A stretch of 8,819 nucleotides of DNA from Methylovulum sp. (GTDB taxonomy: Bacteria; Pseudomonadota; Gammaproteobacteria; Methylococcales; Methylomonadaceae): the NCBI GenBank assembly GCA_016919605.1, contig JACXTQ010000314.1:1-8819 (forward strand), in the 5' to 3' direction. Both the position numbers and the translations under genes were made by a program. The notes under the pieces were generated by a model, which saw nothing but the letters and a program-made list of their open reading frames with translations, was not told the DNA's origin and did not search any database. Positions within the stretch are counted from its first letter, which is position 1. Each line of letters begins with the position of its first letter. Below, piece after piece: positions 1 to 5,976 of the stretch.

Positions 1-729
1 CAAACAACGGGCGATTGAGCGGGGCAGATTTTTGTCCAGCAACAAATAATTGAGGACATCATCACCTTTAACACGGCTGCGGACGTGCTGGCGGTACATC
101 AGCAGGGCGCTCAGGGCAGTCAGGATGTTGATCCACAAAATCGTTTCATAATGGCGCAATTCATCACTACGCGAGTCGGCCAGCAACAGAGAAGCCAAGT
201 CGAGGATACGGCTGGTCATGTCGGCACGTTCAAGGTTTCTGCCCAAACGGATAAAACGATAGGGGTGGTTGTGGCTCATATAGCCGGATAACAACCCGCT
301 AAAACGTTGGCAACCTTCGAGGATTTTTTTCAGGAACAGAACTCGGCTACGGCGGTTGATAACCAGTTCCAAATCATTCTTGACATACAGGTACATTTCG
401 TTGACTTGCTCCCACGCCTCGTCCGGCAACAACTCGCGGGTGGTGCGGATGTTTTCCCTAGCCCCGCTCAACGATGAAAACAAGGAGCTGGCATAGCTAT
501 CATCGGCCAACATAAAGCGGATGACGTTGCGCTCGTTGGCAACCTTGTATTTTTCATAAAATTCGGCTTCCGAGCCGTTGATGCGCAACAATTGCTGCCA
601 GCCCATTTCCACGCCTTTGGGCAAATCCATAAGCAGGTTCATATACACACTGACCAATTTGGCGGTGTTTTCGGTGCGCTCCATGTAACGCGCCAGCCAA
701 TACAGGCGTTCTGCTGAACGAGATAACAT
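1..729 (-). CDS. Alpha-E domain protein (partial, C-terminus beyond left edge)
   Basis: The frame opens with ATG at 729 and stays open to base 1, giving 243 residues; the family is usually a little over 300, so the C-terminus is missing. The N-terminus (MLSRSAERLYWLARYMERTE) and the internal stretch LGRNLERADMTSRILD (about residues 160-175) are signatures of the alpha-E family (COG2307, DUF403), an all-helical domain encoded next to circularly permuted ATP-grasp genes. The start overlaps the stop of the upstream ATP-grasp gene by one base (TAATG). A strong GGAGGG ribosome binding site lies six bases before it, so the two are co-transcribed and probably translationally coupled. The family's biochemical role is not established; comparative genomics places it in a peptide synthesis or modification system. 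No signal peptide or membrane segment was seen, so the protein is probably cytoplasmic. Confidence 0.93.
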   Translation of the reverse strand, partial: MLSRSAERLYWLARYMERTENTAKLVSVYMNLLMDLPKGVEMGWQQLLRINGSEAEFYEKYKVANERNVIRFMLADDSYASSLFSSLSGARENIRTTRELLPDEAWEQVNEMYLYVKNDLELVINRRSRVLFLKKILEGCQRFSGLLSGYMSHNHPYRFIRLGRNLERADMTSRILDLASLLLADSRSDELRHYETILWINILTALSALLMYRQHVRSRVKGDDVLNYLLLDKNLPRSIARCL

Positions 730-2180
730 TAGTGTCCCTCCATATTGATGATCCAAGTGTCTTTACTGCCACCGCCTTGCGAGGAATTGACCACCAGCGA
801 GCCTTTACGCAGGGCGACCCGTGTCAGGCCGCCAGCGGTCACAAAAGTATTTTCACCTTGTAAGATAAAGGGGCGCAAATCGATATGGCGTGGCTCCAAT
901 TTGCCTTTGCACAAAGTTGGGGCAGTGGATATGGCTAAGGTAGGCTGGCCGATGTAGTTGCGCGGGTCAGCTTGGATAACCTTGCGGAACGCCTCGACCT
1001 CCTTAGCGGTGGCATGGGGGCCGACTAACATGCCGTAACCACCCGACTCATTGGCGGGTTTTACCACCAGTTCGGCCAGATGTTCCATAACGTAGTCAAA
1101 GTGCTCTTTATTGCTGCACAAATAAGTGGGTACGTTCGGTAAAATTGGCTCTTCGTTGAGATAGTAGCGGATCATTTCCGGCACATAGGCATAGACCACC
1201 TTGTCATCGGCCACCCCTGCCCCCGGTGCGTTAGCCAAGGCGACATTACCGGCTTTCCAAGCCCGCATCAGACCGGGCACACCCAAAGTAGAGTCTTTGC
1301 GGAACACTTCGGGGTCAAGGAAATCATCATCAATGCGCCGATAAATCACATCGACCTTTTCCAGCCCCTCAATGGTGCGCATGTACACACAATTGTCGTC
1401 CTTGACCACCAAGTCGCCGCCTTCCACCAATTGCGCACCGATTTGTTGCGCCAAATAGGCGTGTTCAAAATAAGCCGAATTATAAATGCCCGGAGTCAGG
1501 ACTACAATTTGCGGTTTGTCGGTTTGCGCGGGCGCAATTGATGAAAGCATGTCTTGCAACTGCGTTGGATAATCATCTATCGGCAGAATATCAATGCCTT
1601 GCAGCAATTCAGGAAACACCCGCTTGGTGATGACCCGATTTTCCAGCATGTAAGATACGCCGGAAGGGACACGCAAGTTGTCTTCCAGAACGTACATGAT
1701 ACCGTCTTTGTCACGCACCAGATCAGTGCCGCAGATATTGGCCCAGACATTATGGCGCGGCTTCATGCCCACGCATTCTTTGCGGAAGTTTTTCGAGCTG
1801 TTGATGGTTTCGCTAGGGATTTTGCCTTCTTTAATAAAGGTTTGCTCACCATACACGTCACTGATAAAACAATTGAGGGCGGTCAGGCGTTGCTTTAAGC
1901 CCTGCTCAATAATACGCCACTCCCTAGCATCCATAATACGCGGGATAATGTCAAACGGCCAAGCACGGTCAATATTGCCCTCATCGCTGTAGACGGTAAA
2001 GGTGATGCCCATCTCCATAATCGCCAGTTCCGCCGCGATCTTGCGCTTGTCTATATCGGTTTTTTTCAGCGAGTTTAAGTATTGGCATAAACTGTGGCTG
2101 ACCGGACGCGGCTGGAATTCGGAATACATGAGTTCGTCGTAAGCGTTCTCGGTTGTGTAGTTTTCCCAGATCGATTTCAT
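729..2180 (-). CDS. Circularly permuted ATP-grasp protein (COG2308 type)
   Basis: This 483-residue protein has the usual length for the circularly permuted ATP-grasp family (DUF404/DUF407, COG2308). Visible conserved blocks in order are GTDLVRDKDG followed by VLEDNLRVPSGVSYMLENR (151-182), VIYRRIDDDFLDP (278-290), the nucleotide-loop-like VVKPANESGGYGM (372-384), RHIDLRPF (431-438) and VTAGGLTRVA...NSSQGGGSKDTW (447-476). ATP-grasp enzymes join a carboxylate to an amine or thiol through an acyl phosphate. The substrate of this family is not known to me; a peptide ligase role comes from comparative genomics. ATG at 2180 has a purine-rich AAGAAG just two bases upstream, an acceptable but close ribosome site. 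It is the first gene of an operon with the alpha-E gene and is preceded by a sigma-54-like promoter. No missing motif or frameshift was seen. Confidence 0.95.
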   Translation of the reverse strand: MKSIWENYTTENAYDELMYSEFQPRPVSHSLCQYLNSLKKTDIDKRKIAAELAIMEMGITFTVYSDEGNIDRAWPFDIIPRIMDAREWRIIEQGLKQRLTALNCFISDVYGEQTFIKEGKIPSETINSSKNFRKECVGMKPRHNVWANICGTDLVRDKDGIMYVLEDNLRVPSGVSYMLENRVITKRVFPELLQGIDILPIDDYPTQLQDMLSSIAPAQTDKPQIVVLTPGIYNSAYFEHAYLAQQIGAQLVEGGDLVVKDDNCVYMRTIEGLEKVDVIYRRIDDDFLDPEVFRKDSTLGVPGLMRAWKAGNVALANAPGAGVADDKVVYAYVPEMIRYYLNEEPILPNVPTYLCSNKEHFDYVMEHLAELVVKPANESGGYGMLVGPHATAKEVEAFRKVIQADPRNYIGQPTLAISTAPTLCKGKLEPRHIDLRPFILQGENTFVTAGGLTRVALRKGSLVVNSSQGGGSKDTWIINMEGH

Positions 2181-2217
2181 AGCTTCTTAATAGTTATTAA
2201 TTTTTACATTGAATAAA

Positions 2218-2232
2218 GCATGAAGTATGCCA
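2218..2232 (-). promoter_or_regulatory. Candidate sigma-54 (RpoN) promoter for the ATP-grasp/alpha-E operon
   Basis: Read on the minus strand the sequence is TGGCATACTTCATGC followed by TTT. The sigma-54 consensus is TGGCACG-N4-TTGC. The invariant GG and GC dinucleotides are present with exactly ten bases between them, and TGGCA and TGC match. The mismatches are C to T and G to A after TGGCA, and the first T of TTGC. The predicted transcript would start near 2206, about 26 bases before the ATG at 2180, which leaves room for the ribosome site. No convincing sigma-70 promoter was seen in the same place. The match is by eye only. Confidence 0.6.
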
Positions 2233-2247
2233 CCATTTTGTAATGGT
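2232..2247. promoter_or_regulatory. 16-base dyad overlapping the -24 element
   Basis: On the minus strand ACCATT-acaa-AATGGT forms a perfect six-base inverted repeat around a four-base centre. Its last base is the first T of the sigma-54 -24 box. It could be an operator for a repressor or other regulator, since a bound protein would touch the promoter. It could also be chance in an A/T-rich stretch. The right half runs into TGGTGGCA, which resembles an NtrC half-site, but the left half does not complete that consensus. Confidence 0.3.
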
Positions 2248-2409
2248 CAGGGTACGACCCTTTAAAACCACATAAGTTTCAGCGCACTAGTAGCACCGAT
2301 AACTTATTTTTAATCCTGTAAAATAACGGGGCGAATCTGAAAGCACGGGCGGGCGGGTACACTGCATCCTAGTGATAACGGCTTTTGTCCAAACCGTAGA
2401 CATTATCTT

Positions 2410-2426
2410 CGCACCAATTCAATGCA
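2410..2426. promoter_or_regulatory. Possible NtrC-like enhancer site
   Basis: The sequence is CGCACCAATTCAATGCA. The commonly used NtrC consensus is TGCACCAAAATGGTGCA, with GCAC-N7-GTGC as the conserved core. Here GCAC-N7-ATGC matches seven of the eight core bases and 11 of 17 overall. It is centred about 210 bases upstream of the predicted sigma-54 transcript start, within enhancer range but further than in the best-known cases. No second clear copy was seen, so it is weak on its own. Confidence 0.25.
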
Positions 2427-2531
2427 ATTGACAACAAGCGAATTAAAATAGTGCAACACAGCCGACAAATCAATCAGGCAGCACCCGTGCAAAAGTACAA
2501 TGGGGGGAGAGTACGCAGTTACGCCACCTGA

Positions 2532-2559
2532 CTAACCACGGCCTTAAAAGTGTGGTTAG
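2532..2559. terminator. Hairpin downstream of rpmG, possible transcript end
   Basis: CTAACCAC (2532-2539) and GTGGTTAG (2552-2559) form a perfect eight-base stem with a 12-base loop, 28 bases after the rpmG stop. The position suits the end of the rpmB-rpmG transcript. Neither strand has a run of T after the stem, so it is not a canonical intrinsic terminator. It may protect the 3' end of the mRNA or work with Rho. The rest of the 2181-2587 gap, apart from the sites listed separately, shows nothing I can name. Confidence 0.35.
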
Positions 2560-2587
2560 CGCAAGCAACGGGGGAAAGCTAAAACGC

Positions 2588-2743
2588 TTATTTGATTTTG
2601 GCTTCTTTATACATGACGTGTTTACGGACAACCGGATCAAATTTTTTGATCTCCATTTTTTCAGGCATGGTTTTTTTATTTTTGGTGGTGGTATAAAAAT
2701 GGCCCGTGCCTTCGGTAGAAATTAACTTGATTTTATCGCGCAT
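2588..2743 (-). CDS. rpmG: 50S ribosomal protein L33
   Basis: This 51-residue protein begins MRDKIKLISTEGTGHFYTTT and ends KKFDPVVRKHVMYKEAKIK, nearly the E. coli L33 sequence without its first few residues (E. coli is 55). L33 is a small protein of the large ribosomal subunit near the tRNA exit region. It has no cysteines, so it is the zinc-independent (C-minus) form. The start at 2743 is preceded by GAGGA at a normal distance. It lies 11 bases downstream of rpmB on the same strand, the standard rpmB-rpmG operon. Confidence 0.98.
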   Translation of the reverse strand: MRDKIKLISTEGTGHFYTTTKNKKTMPEKMEIKKFDPVVRKHVMYKEAKIK

Positions 2744-2754
2744 GGTGTGTCCTC

Positions 2755-2991
2755 TTAAGCTTTAATGCCGTTTTTACGCAAGTCCGCCAATACAGCGTCT
2801 ATGCCATTTTTATCGATGATCCGCATACCCTTAGCGGAAACCCGCAGGCGAACCCAACGGTTTTCGCTTTCCACCCAAAATCTGTGATGTTGCAGATTAG
2901 GCAGAAAACGTCTTTTGGTTTTGTTGTTGGCGTGTGATACGTTATTGCCGACAGCCGGCTTTTTTCCTGTGACTTGACATATTCTGGTCAT
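2755..2991 (-). CDS. rpmB: 50S ribosomal protein L28
   Basis: This protein has 78 residues, the same length as E. coli L28, and begins MTRICQVTGKKPAVGNNVSH. Typical blocks are TKRRFLPNLQHHRFWVES (25-42), VSAKGMRIID (51-60) and the C-terminal GIDAVLADLRKNG. L28 is needed for late assembly of the large ribosomal subunit. The frame is open further upstream to 3084, but ATG at 2991 gives the family N-terminus and has an AGAGGT ribosome site five bases before it. Only Cys5 is present, so this is the zinc-free form. It heads the rpmB-rpmG operon, and its promoter appears to lie in the divergent gap shared with gshB. Confidence 0.98.
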   Translation of the reverse strand: MTRICQVTGKKPAVGNNVSHANNKTKRRFLPNLQHHRFWVESENRWVRLRVSAKGMRIIDKNGIDAVLADLRKNGIKA

Positions 2992-3031
2992 ATTTACCTC
3001 TATGATGTGCCTTAATACTAAATAGCCGAGC

Positions 3032-3060
3032 TTTATACCAAAATTTCTTTGCAAGGTAAA
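3032..3060 (-). promoter_or_regulatory. Predicted sigma-70 promoter of rpmB-rpmG
   Basis: On the minus strand TTTACC (3060-3055) is followed after 17 bases by TATAAA (3037-3032), with TGG just before it as an extended -10. The -35 matches four of six consensus bases and the -10 five of six. Transcription would start around 3024-3026, giving a leader of about 33 bases before the rpmB ATG. A second, weaker pair (TTGGTA, 18 bases, TATTAA) lies slightly downstream as an alternative. Confidence 0.5.
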
Positions 3061-3076
3061 CTGCAATCTATAAAAT
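3049..3076 (+). promoter_or_regulatory. Predicted sigma-70 promoter of gshB and the downstream genes
   Basis: TTGCAA (3049-3054) and TAAAAT (3071-3076) are separated by 16 bases; the -10 matches five of six consensus bases and the -35 four of six. The transcript would start near 3083, about 26 bases before the gshB ATG. The -35 box abuts the -35 box of the divergent rpmB promoter, so polymerase bound at one would probably exclude the other. Confidence 0.45.
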
Positions 3077-3108
3077 AAGCACAATCCGCTCTATTTAAGG
3101 AACCCTAA

Positions 3109-4062
3109 ATGGCTATAAAACTGGGCATGGTGATGGACTCCATCAGCCATATCAACATCAAAAAAGACACCAGTTTCGCCATGTTGCTGGAAGCGCAAGC
3201 TAGGGGCTGGGAGCTGCATTATATGGAGCTGAATGACCTGTACCTGCGCAATGGCCGAAGCTATGCCAGAACCCGCACCTTAAAAGTACAACGCGACCCT
3301 GGGTGCTGGCATAGCTTCATTACCGAGCAAGACCTGCCTCTGGATGCGCTTAATGTCATTATGATGCGCAAAGACCCGCCCTTTGACCAAGAATATATTT
3401 ACGCGACTTACCTGCTGGAACGCGCCGAACATTTAGGGGTTTATGTCGTCAACAAACCGCAATCCTTGCGTGATGCCAACGAGAAGCTTTATACCGCGTG
3501 GTTTGCCCAGTGTTGCGCCGACACGTTGGTGACTCGCGAGCCAACCAAAATTCGGGAATTTTTGCAGGAACACCAAGACATTATCCTAAAGCCCTTGGAC
3601 GGCATGGGCGGCACGTCAATTTTTCATTTGCGCACTGGCGACCCTAATTTCAGCGTTATTACCGAAATTATGACACAATACCGTAGCCGCTATGTCATGG
3701 CGCAAAAATATTTGCCGGCCATCAAAGACGGCGATAAGCGTATTCTGATGGTCAACGGAGAGCCGGTGCCTTACTGCTTGGCGCGGATTCCGGCACAAGG
3801 TGAAACCCGTGGCAATCTGGCCGCTGGTGGCCACGGCGAGGGGCGGCCATTAACCGCACAAGACTTGTGGATTGCCCAACAAGTAGGGCCTACGTTACGC
3901 GCTAAAGGGCTGGTGTTTGTCGGCCTAGATGTCATTGGTGACTGCTTGACCGAAATCAACGTCACTAGCCCTACCTGCGTGCAGGAACTTGATAAACAAT
4001 TTGGCATCAATATCAGCGCATTATTGATGGATCATATTGAAACTGTGGTCGGACATGGCTAA
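3109..4062 (+). CDS. gshB: Glutathione synthetase, ATP-grasp type
   Basis: This 317-residue protein (E. coli GshB is 316) joins gamma-glutamylcysteine to glycine using ATP, the last step of glutathione synthesis, in the cytoplasm. It aligns closely with E. coli GshB throughout: INIKKDTSFAMLLEAQ (15-30), MRKDPPFDQEYIYATYLLERAE (86-107), VNKPQSLRDANEKLYTAWF (114-132), the ATP-grasp loop IILKPLDGMGGTSIF (158-172), YLPAIKDGDKR (201-211), ARIPAQGETRGNLAAGG (225-241) and the metal-binding end TEINVTSPTC (281-290). ATG at 3109 has AAGGA seven bases upstream. The last eight bases overlap the start of the TonB-family gene. The C-terminal tail VVGHG differs from the E. coli tail, probably because the bases also form the next gene's start region. 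Confidence 0.98.
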   Translation: MAIKLGMVMDSISHINIKKDTSFAMLLEAQARGWELHYMELNDLYLRNGRSYARTRTLKVQRDPGCWHSFITEQDLPLDALNVIMMRKDPPFDQEYIYATYLLERAEHLGVYVVNKPQSLRDANEKLYTAWFAQCCADTLVTREPTKIREFLQEHQDIILKPLDGMGGTSIFHLRTGDPNFSVITEIMTQYRSRYVMAQKYLPAIKDGDKRILMVNGEPVPYCLARIPAQGETRGNLAAGGHGEGRPLTAQDLWIAQQVGPTLRAKGLVFVGLDVIGDCLTEINVTSPTCVQELDKQFGINISALLMDHIETVVGHG

Positions 4063-4927
4063 AAAAACGGCATTCCAACCCACCACGATCCTGAGCAAAA
4101 ACGACCCGTTGCTGGTCGCCTTGTTCGCGGCGGCGGTCATCCATTTAGCCATCGTCTTGGGGGTGAATTTCACCGCGCCCAAAAACGAAAAGTTTAACCG
4201 TTCCATTGACATTACCTTGGTCAATACACCGGCCCCAAAAGCTCCGCCGGAGGCCAAATTTTTAGCCCCGGATAACCAGGTCGGTGCAGGGGAGCAGGTG
4301 CAAAAAGCCACACCGCCCCAACAACAATTGCCCAGCCAAGGCGAGAGCGAGCATAAGATCATTAAAAAAGCGGCTGAGGTGGCAAACAAACCGAAATCTG
4401 TCGAAAAGATACTGACACAACCAAGAGCGGTGCAAAAAGTCGAGACCCAAGATCGGCCTGATGATGGCGAAAGCGAGCAACGCCCACGCTTGGATGCGGA
4501 AACCTTGCGCAGCCAATTGGCCCAGTTGGGTACGGAAATCCGCCTCAGCCAGCAAAGCTCCGACAACAACAAAATCAAACGCGTCAGCCAAGTCAGCACC
4601 CACCAGTTTTTGGCGGCACAGTACCAAAAAGACTGGGAAAGCAAGGTGGAGCGGATTGGCAATATGAATTACCCGGAAGTTGCCGCGAAAAGAAATTTTT
4701 CTGGACGCTTGACTATGGATGTCGGCATTAAGGCTGACGGCAGCGTCCAAAGCATTGTCGTCACCCGCTCGTCAGGGCATCCGACATTGGATGAAGCGGC
4801 AAAAAATATTGTTAAGATGAGTGCGCCCTTCGCACCCTTCCCTATTGAATTGCTTAAGGAAGTCAATATATTAGTTATTACCCGCGTATGGACATTCTCT
4901 GATGAATCTGGCATGAGCGCCCATTAA
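4055..4927 (+). CDS. Energy-transducing TonB-family protein
   Basis: From ATG at 4055 the protein is 290 residues. It has a short basic cytoplasmic N-terminus, one membrane-spanning segment (about 18-39) with a histidine (H30) where TonB has its conserved transmembrane His, a proline- and charge-rich periplasmic linker (about 57-200), and a C-terminal TonB domain (about 205-283, YPEVAAKRNFSGRLTMDVGI and VVTRSSGHPTLDEAAK). TonB proteins pass proton-motive energy from ExbB/ExbD to outer membrane receptors. The position between gshB and yqgE is that of P. aeruginosa TonB3, which has been linked to twitching motility; whether this protein shares that role is unknown. A TTG at 4037 would add six residues, but ATG at 4055 gives the eight-base overlap seen elsewhere here. 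The ribosome site is weak, suggesting coupling to gshB. No exbB or exbD is nearby. Confidence 0.9.
   Translation: MAKKTAFQPTTILSKNDPLLVALFAAAVIHLAIVLGVNFTAPKNEKFNRSIDITLVNTPAPKAPPEAKFLAPDNQVGAGEQVQKATPPQQQLPSQGESEHKIIKKAAEVANKPKSVEKILTQPRAVQKVETQDRPDDGESEQRPRLDAETLRSQLAQLGTEIRLSQQSSDNNKIKRVSQVSTHQFLAAQYQKDWESKVERIGNMNYPEVAAKRNFSGRLTMDVGIKADGSVQSIVVTRSSGHPTLDEAAKNIVKMSAPFAPFPIELLKEVNILVITRVWTFSDESGMSAH
4845..4872 (+). promoter_or_regulatory. Possible internal promoter ahead of yqgE
   Basis: Within the end of the TonB-family gene, TTGAAT (4845-4850) and TATATT (4867-4872) are 16 bases apart, matching four and five of six sigma-70 consensus bases. A transcript would start about 75 bases before the yqgE ATG, and could let yqgE-ruvX-pyrRBC' be expressed apart from gshB. 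Such matches occur by chance in coding DNA, so this is a weak call. Confidence 0.2.
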
Positions 4928-4955
4928 ACGATCCACTATTTCAGATTTTAGCCCT

Positions 4956-5519
4956 ATGATCGAACCTACTTACTTAGATAACCAATTCATCATCGCCATG
5001 CCCGGCTTGGCTGACCCGATTTTTTTCCACACCGTCACTTTTTTGTGCCAGCACAATAAGGACGGAGCCTTAGGCATTGTCATCAACCGCTGCACCGACA
5101 TGAAATTGGGTGATATTTTCAAGCAAATGAATATCCCCTTCACCTCGCTGGCCGCCGCCGAAGCCCCTGTATTTGCCGGTGGCCCGGTGCAGCAAGAGCG
5201 CGGCTTTGTCTTGCACAGCCCCGGCGGTGACTGGCACGCAACCTTGCCGATCTCAGACACCGTCTCGCTGACCACCTCGCGTGATGTCTTGGAAGCGATT
5301 GCCGTTGGCCAAGGCCCTGAGCATTACTTGGTAGCCTTAGGCTATGCCGGTTGGGGCGAGGGGCAATTGGAAAAAGAAATAATCGCCAATGCCTGGCTTA
5401 ACACCCCCTACGGCCAAGGGGTGTTGTTTGAAACTCCGATAGACAGGCGCTGGCATGCAGCGGCCGGACAAATCGGCATCGACATCAACAAACTGACCAC
5501 AATGGCGGGACATGGCTAA
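4956..5519 (+). CDS. yqgE: YqgE family protein (AlgH/DUF179)
   Basis: At 187 residues it is the same length as E. coli YqgE. Conserved blocks are FIIAMPGLADPIF (11-23), GALGIVINR (37-45), AGGPV (74-78), ERGFVLHSP (81-89), TTSRDVLEAIA (106-116), ALGYAGWGEGQLE (127-139) and NAWL (145-148). The C-terminal MAGHG resembles the AGHA ending of E. coli YqgE. The molecular role is not settled; Pseudomonas AlgH was named for an effect on alginate production, and the gene is usually beside ruvX. The gap to the TonB-family gene is 28 bases with no terminator. No clear Shine-Dalgarno sequence precedes ATG at 4956, which is odd among these genes. The gene overlaps ruvX by eight bases. Confidence 0.96.
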   Translation: MIEPTYLDNQFIIAMPGLADPIFFHTVTFLCQHNKDGALGIVINRCTDMKLGDIFKQMNIPFTSLAAAEAPVFAGGPVQQERGFVLHSPGGDWHATLPISDTVSLTTSRDVLEAIAVGQGPEHYLVALGYAGWGEGQLEKEIIANAWLNTPYGQGVLFETPIDRRWHAAAGQIGIDINKLTTMAGHG

Positions 5520-5976
5520 TTTTGACCCGCTCGCCGCCAACATCCGCAACGACACCTATCTGGGCTTTGATTTTGGTAACAAAAAAATCGGTGCGGCAGT
5601 CGGGCAAATCACCACCGGCAGTGCCAGTTCGCTACAGACTTTGCGCTCGCCCAACCAAGTCCCGGATTGGCAAGCCATAGCCAAACTGATCAACGAATGG
5701 CAACCAGTCGGGTTGGTGGTCGGTGTGTCGCGACAAGCTGACGGTACCGACAACCCAATTACACCACGCATGTTAAAGTTTTGCCGACAATTGGAAGGCC
5801 GCTTCCGCTTGCCGGTGTACCAACAGGACGAAACCCTGTCCACTTTTGAAGCCAAGCAACTATTGTTTGATGAAACCGGCCTTAATGCCACCAAGCTTTG
5901 GGCGGTGCAAGACCAGTTGGCGGCGCAGCTTATCTTGCAAAGCTGGCTTAACGATTTTACCCACAGGACGATTTAG
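5512..5976 (+). CDS. ruvX: RuvX/YqgF, RNase H-fold resolvase-like nuclease (pre-16S rRNA processing)
   Basis: This 154-residue protein has an RNase H-like fold. Visible acidic catalytic residues are D20 in YLGFDFGNKKIG (16-26), E108 in QQDETLSTFEA (104-114), and D134 in LWAVQDQLAAQLIL (129-142). YqgF is linked to processing of the 5' end of 16S rRNA and is also annotated as a putative Holliday junction resolvase. The protein is about 16 residues longer than E. coli YqgF (138), mostly from an N-terminal extension of about 11 residues before the first beta strand. There is no later ATG that would give a full domain, and ATG at 5512 fits the overlap with yqgE. The usual DERL motif reads DETL here; the glutamate is kept. 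The stop overlaps the pyrR start by one base. Confidence 0.95.
   Translation: MANFDPLAANIRNDTYLGFDFGNKKIGAAVGQITTGSASSLQTLRSPNQVPDWQAIAKLINEWQPVGLVVGVSRQADGTDNPITPRMLKFCRQLEGRFRLPVYQQDETLSTFEAKQLLFDETGLNATKLWAVQDQLAAQLILQSWLNDFTHRTI

Noticed and set aside
1554..1992. Plus-strand open frames within the ATP-grasp gene
   Set aside because: They are antisense to conserved family blocks and have no ribosome site or recognisable product.
2250..2260. Short palindrome GGGT-acg-ACCC as an operator
   Set aside because: Four-base arms are expected by chance at this length and no second copy was seen.
2342..2490. Distant inverted copies GCACGGG and CCCGTGC as a repeat pair
   Set aside because: Seven bases, far apart, with no conserved surroundings; likely chance.
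2992..3084. N-terminal extension of rpmB to an upstream ATG
   Set aside because: L28 proteins start at the MTRICQVTGK position, where a good ribosome site is found; the extension would cover the predicted promoter.
4037..4054. TTG start for the TonB-family gene, six codons upstream
   Set aside because: ATG at 4055 gives a basic N-terminus before the membrane segment and the same eight-base overlap seen at two other junctions.
4021..4662. Long minus-strand open frame opposite the TonB-family gene
   Set aside because: It lies antisense to a gene with clear domain structure; its product has no recognisable motif and odd composition.
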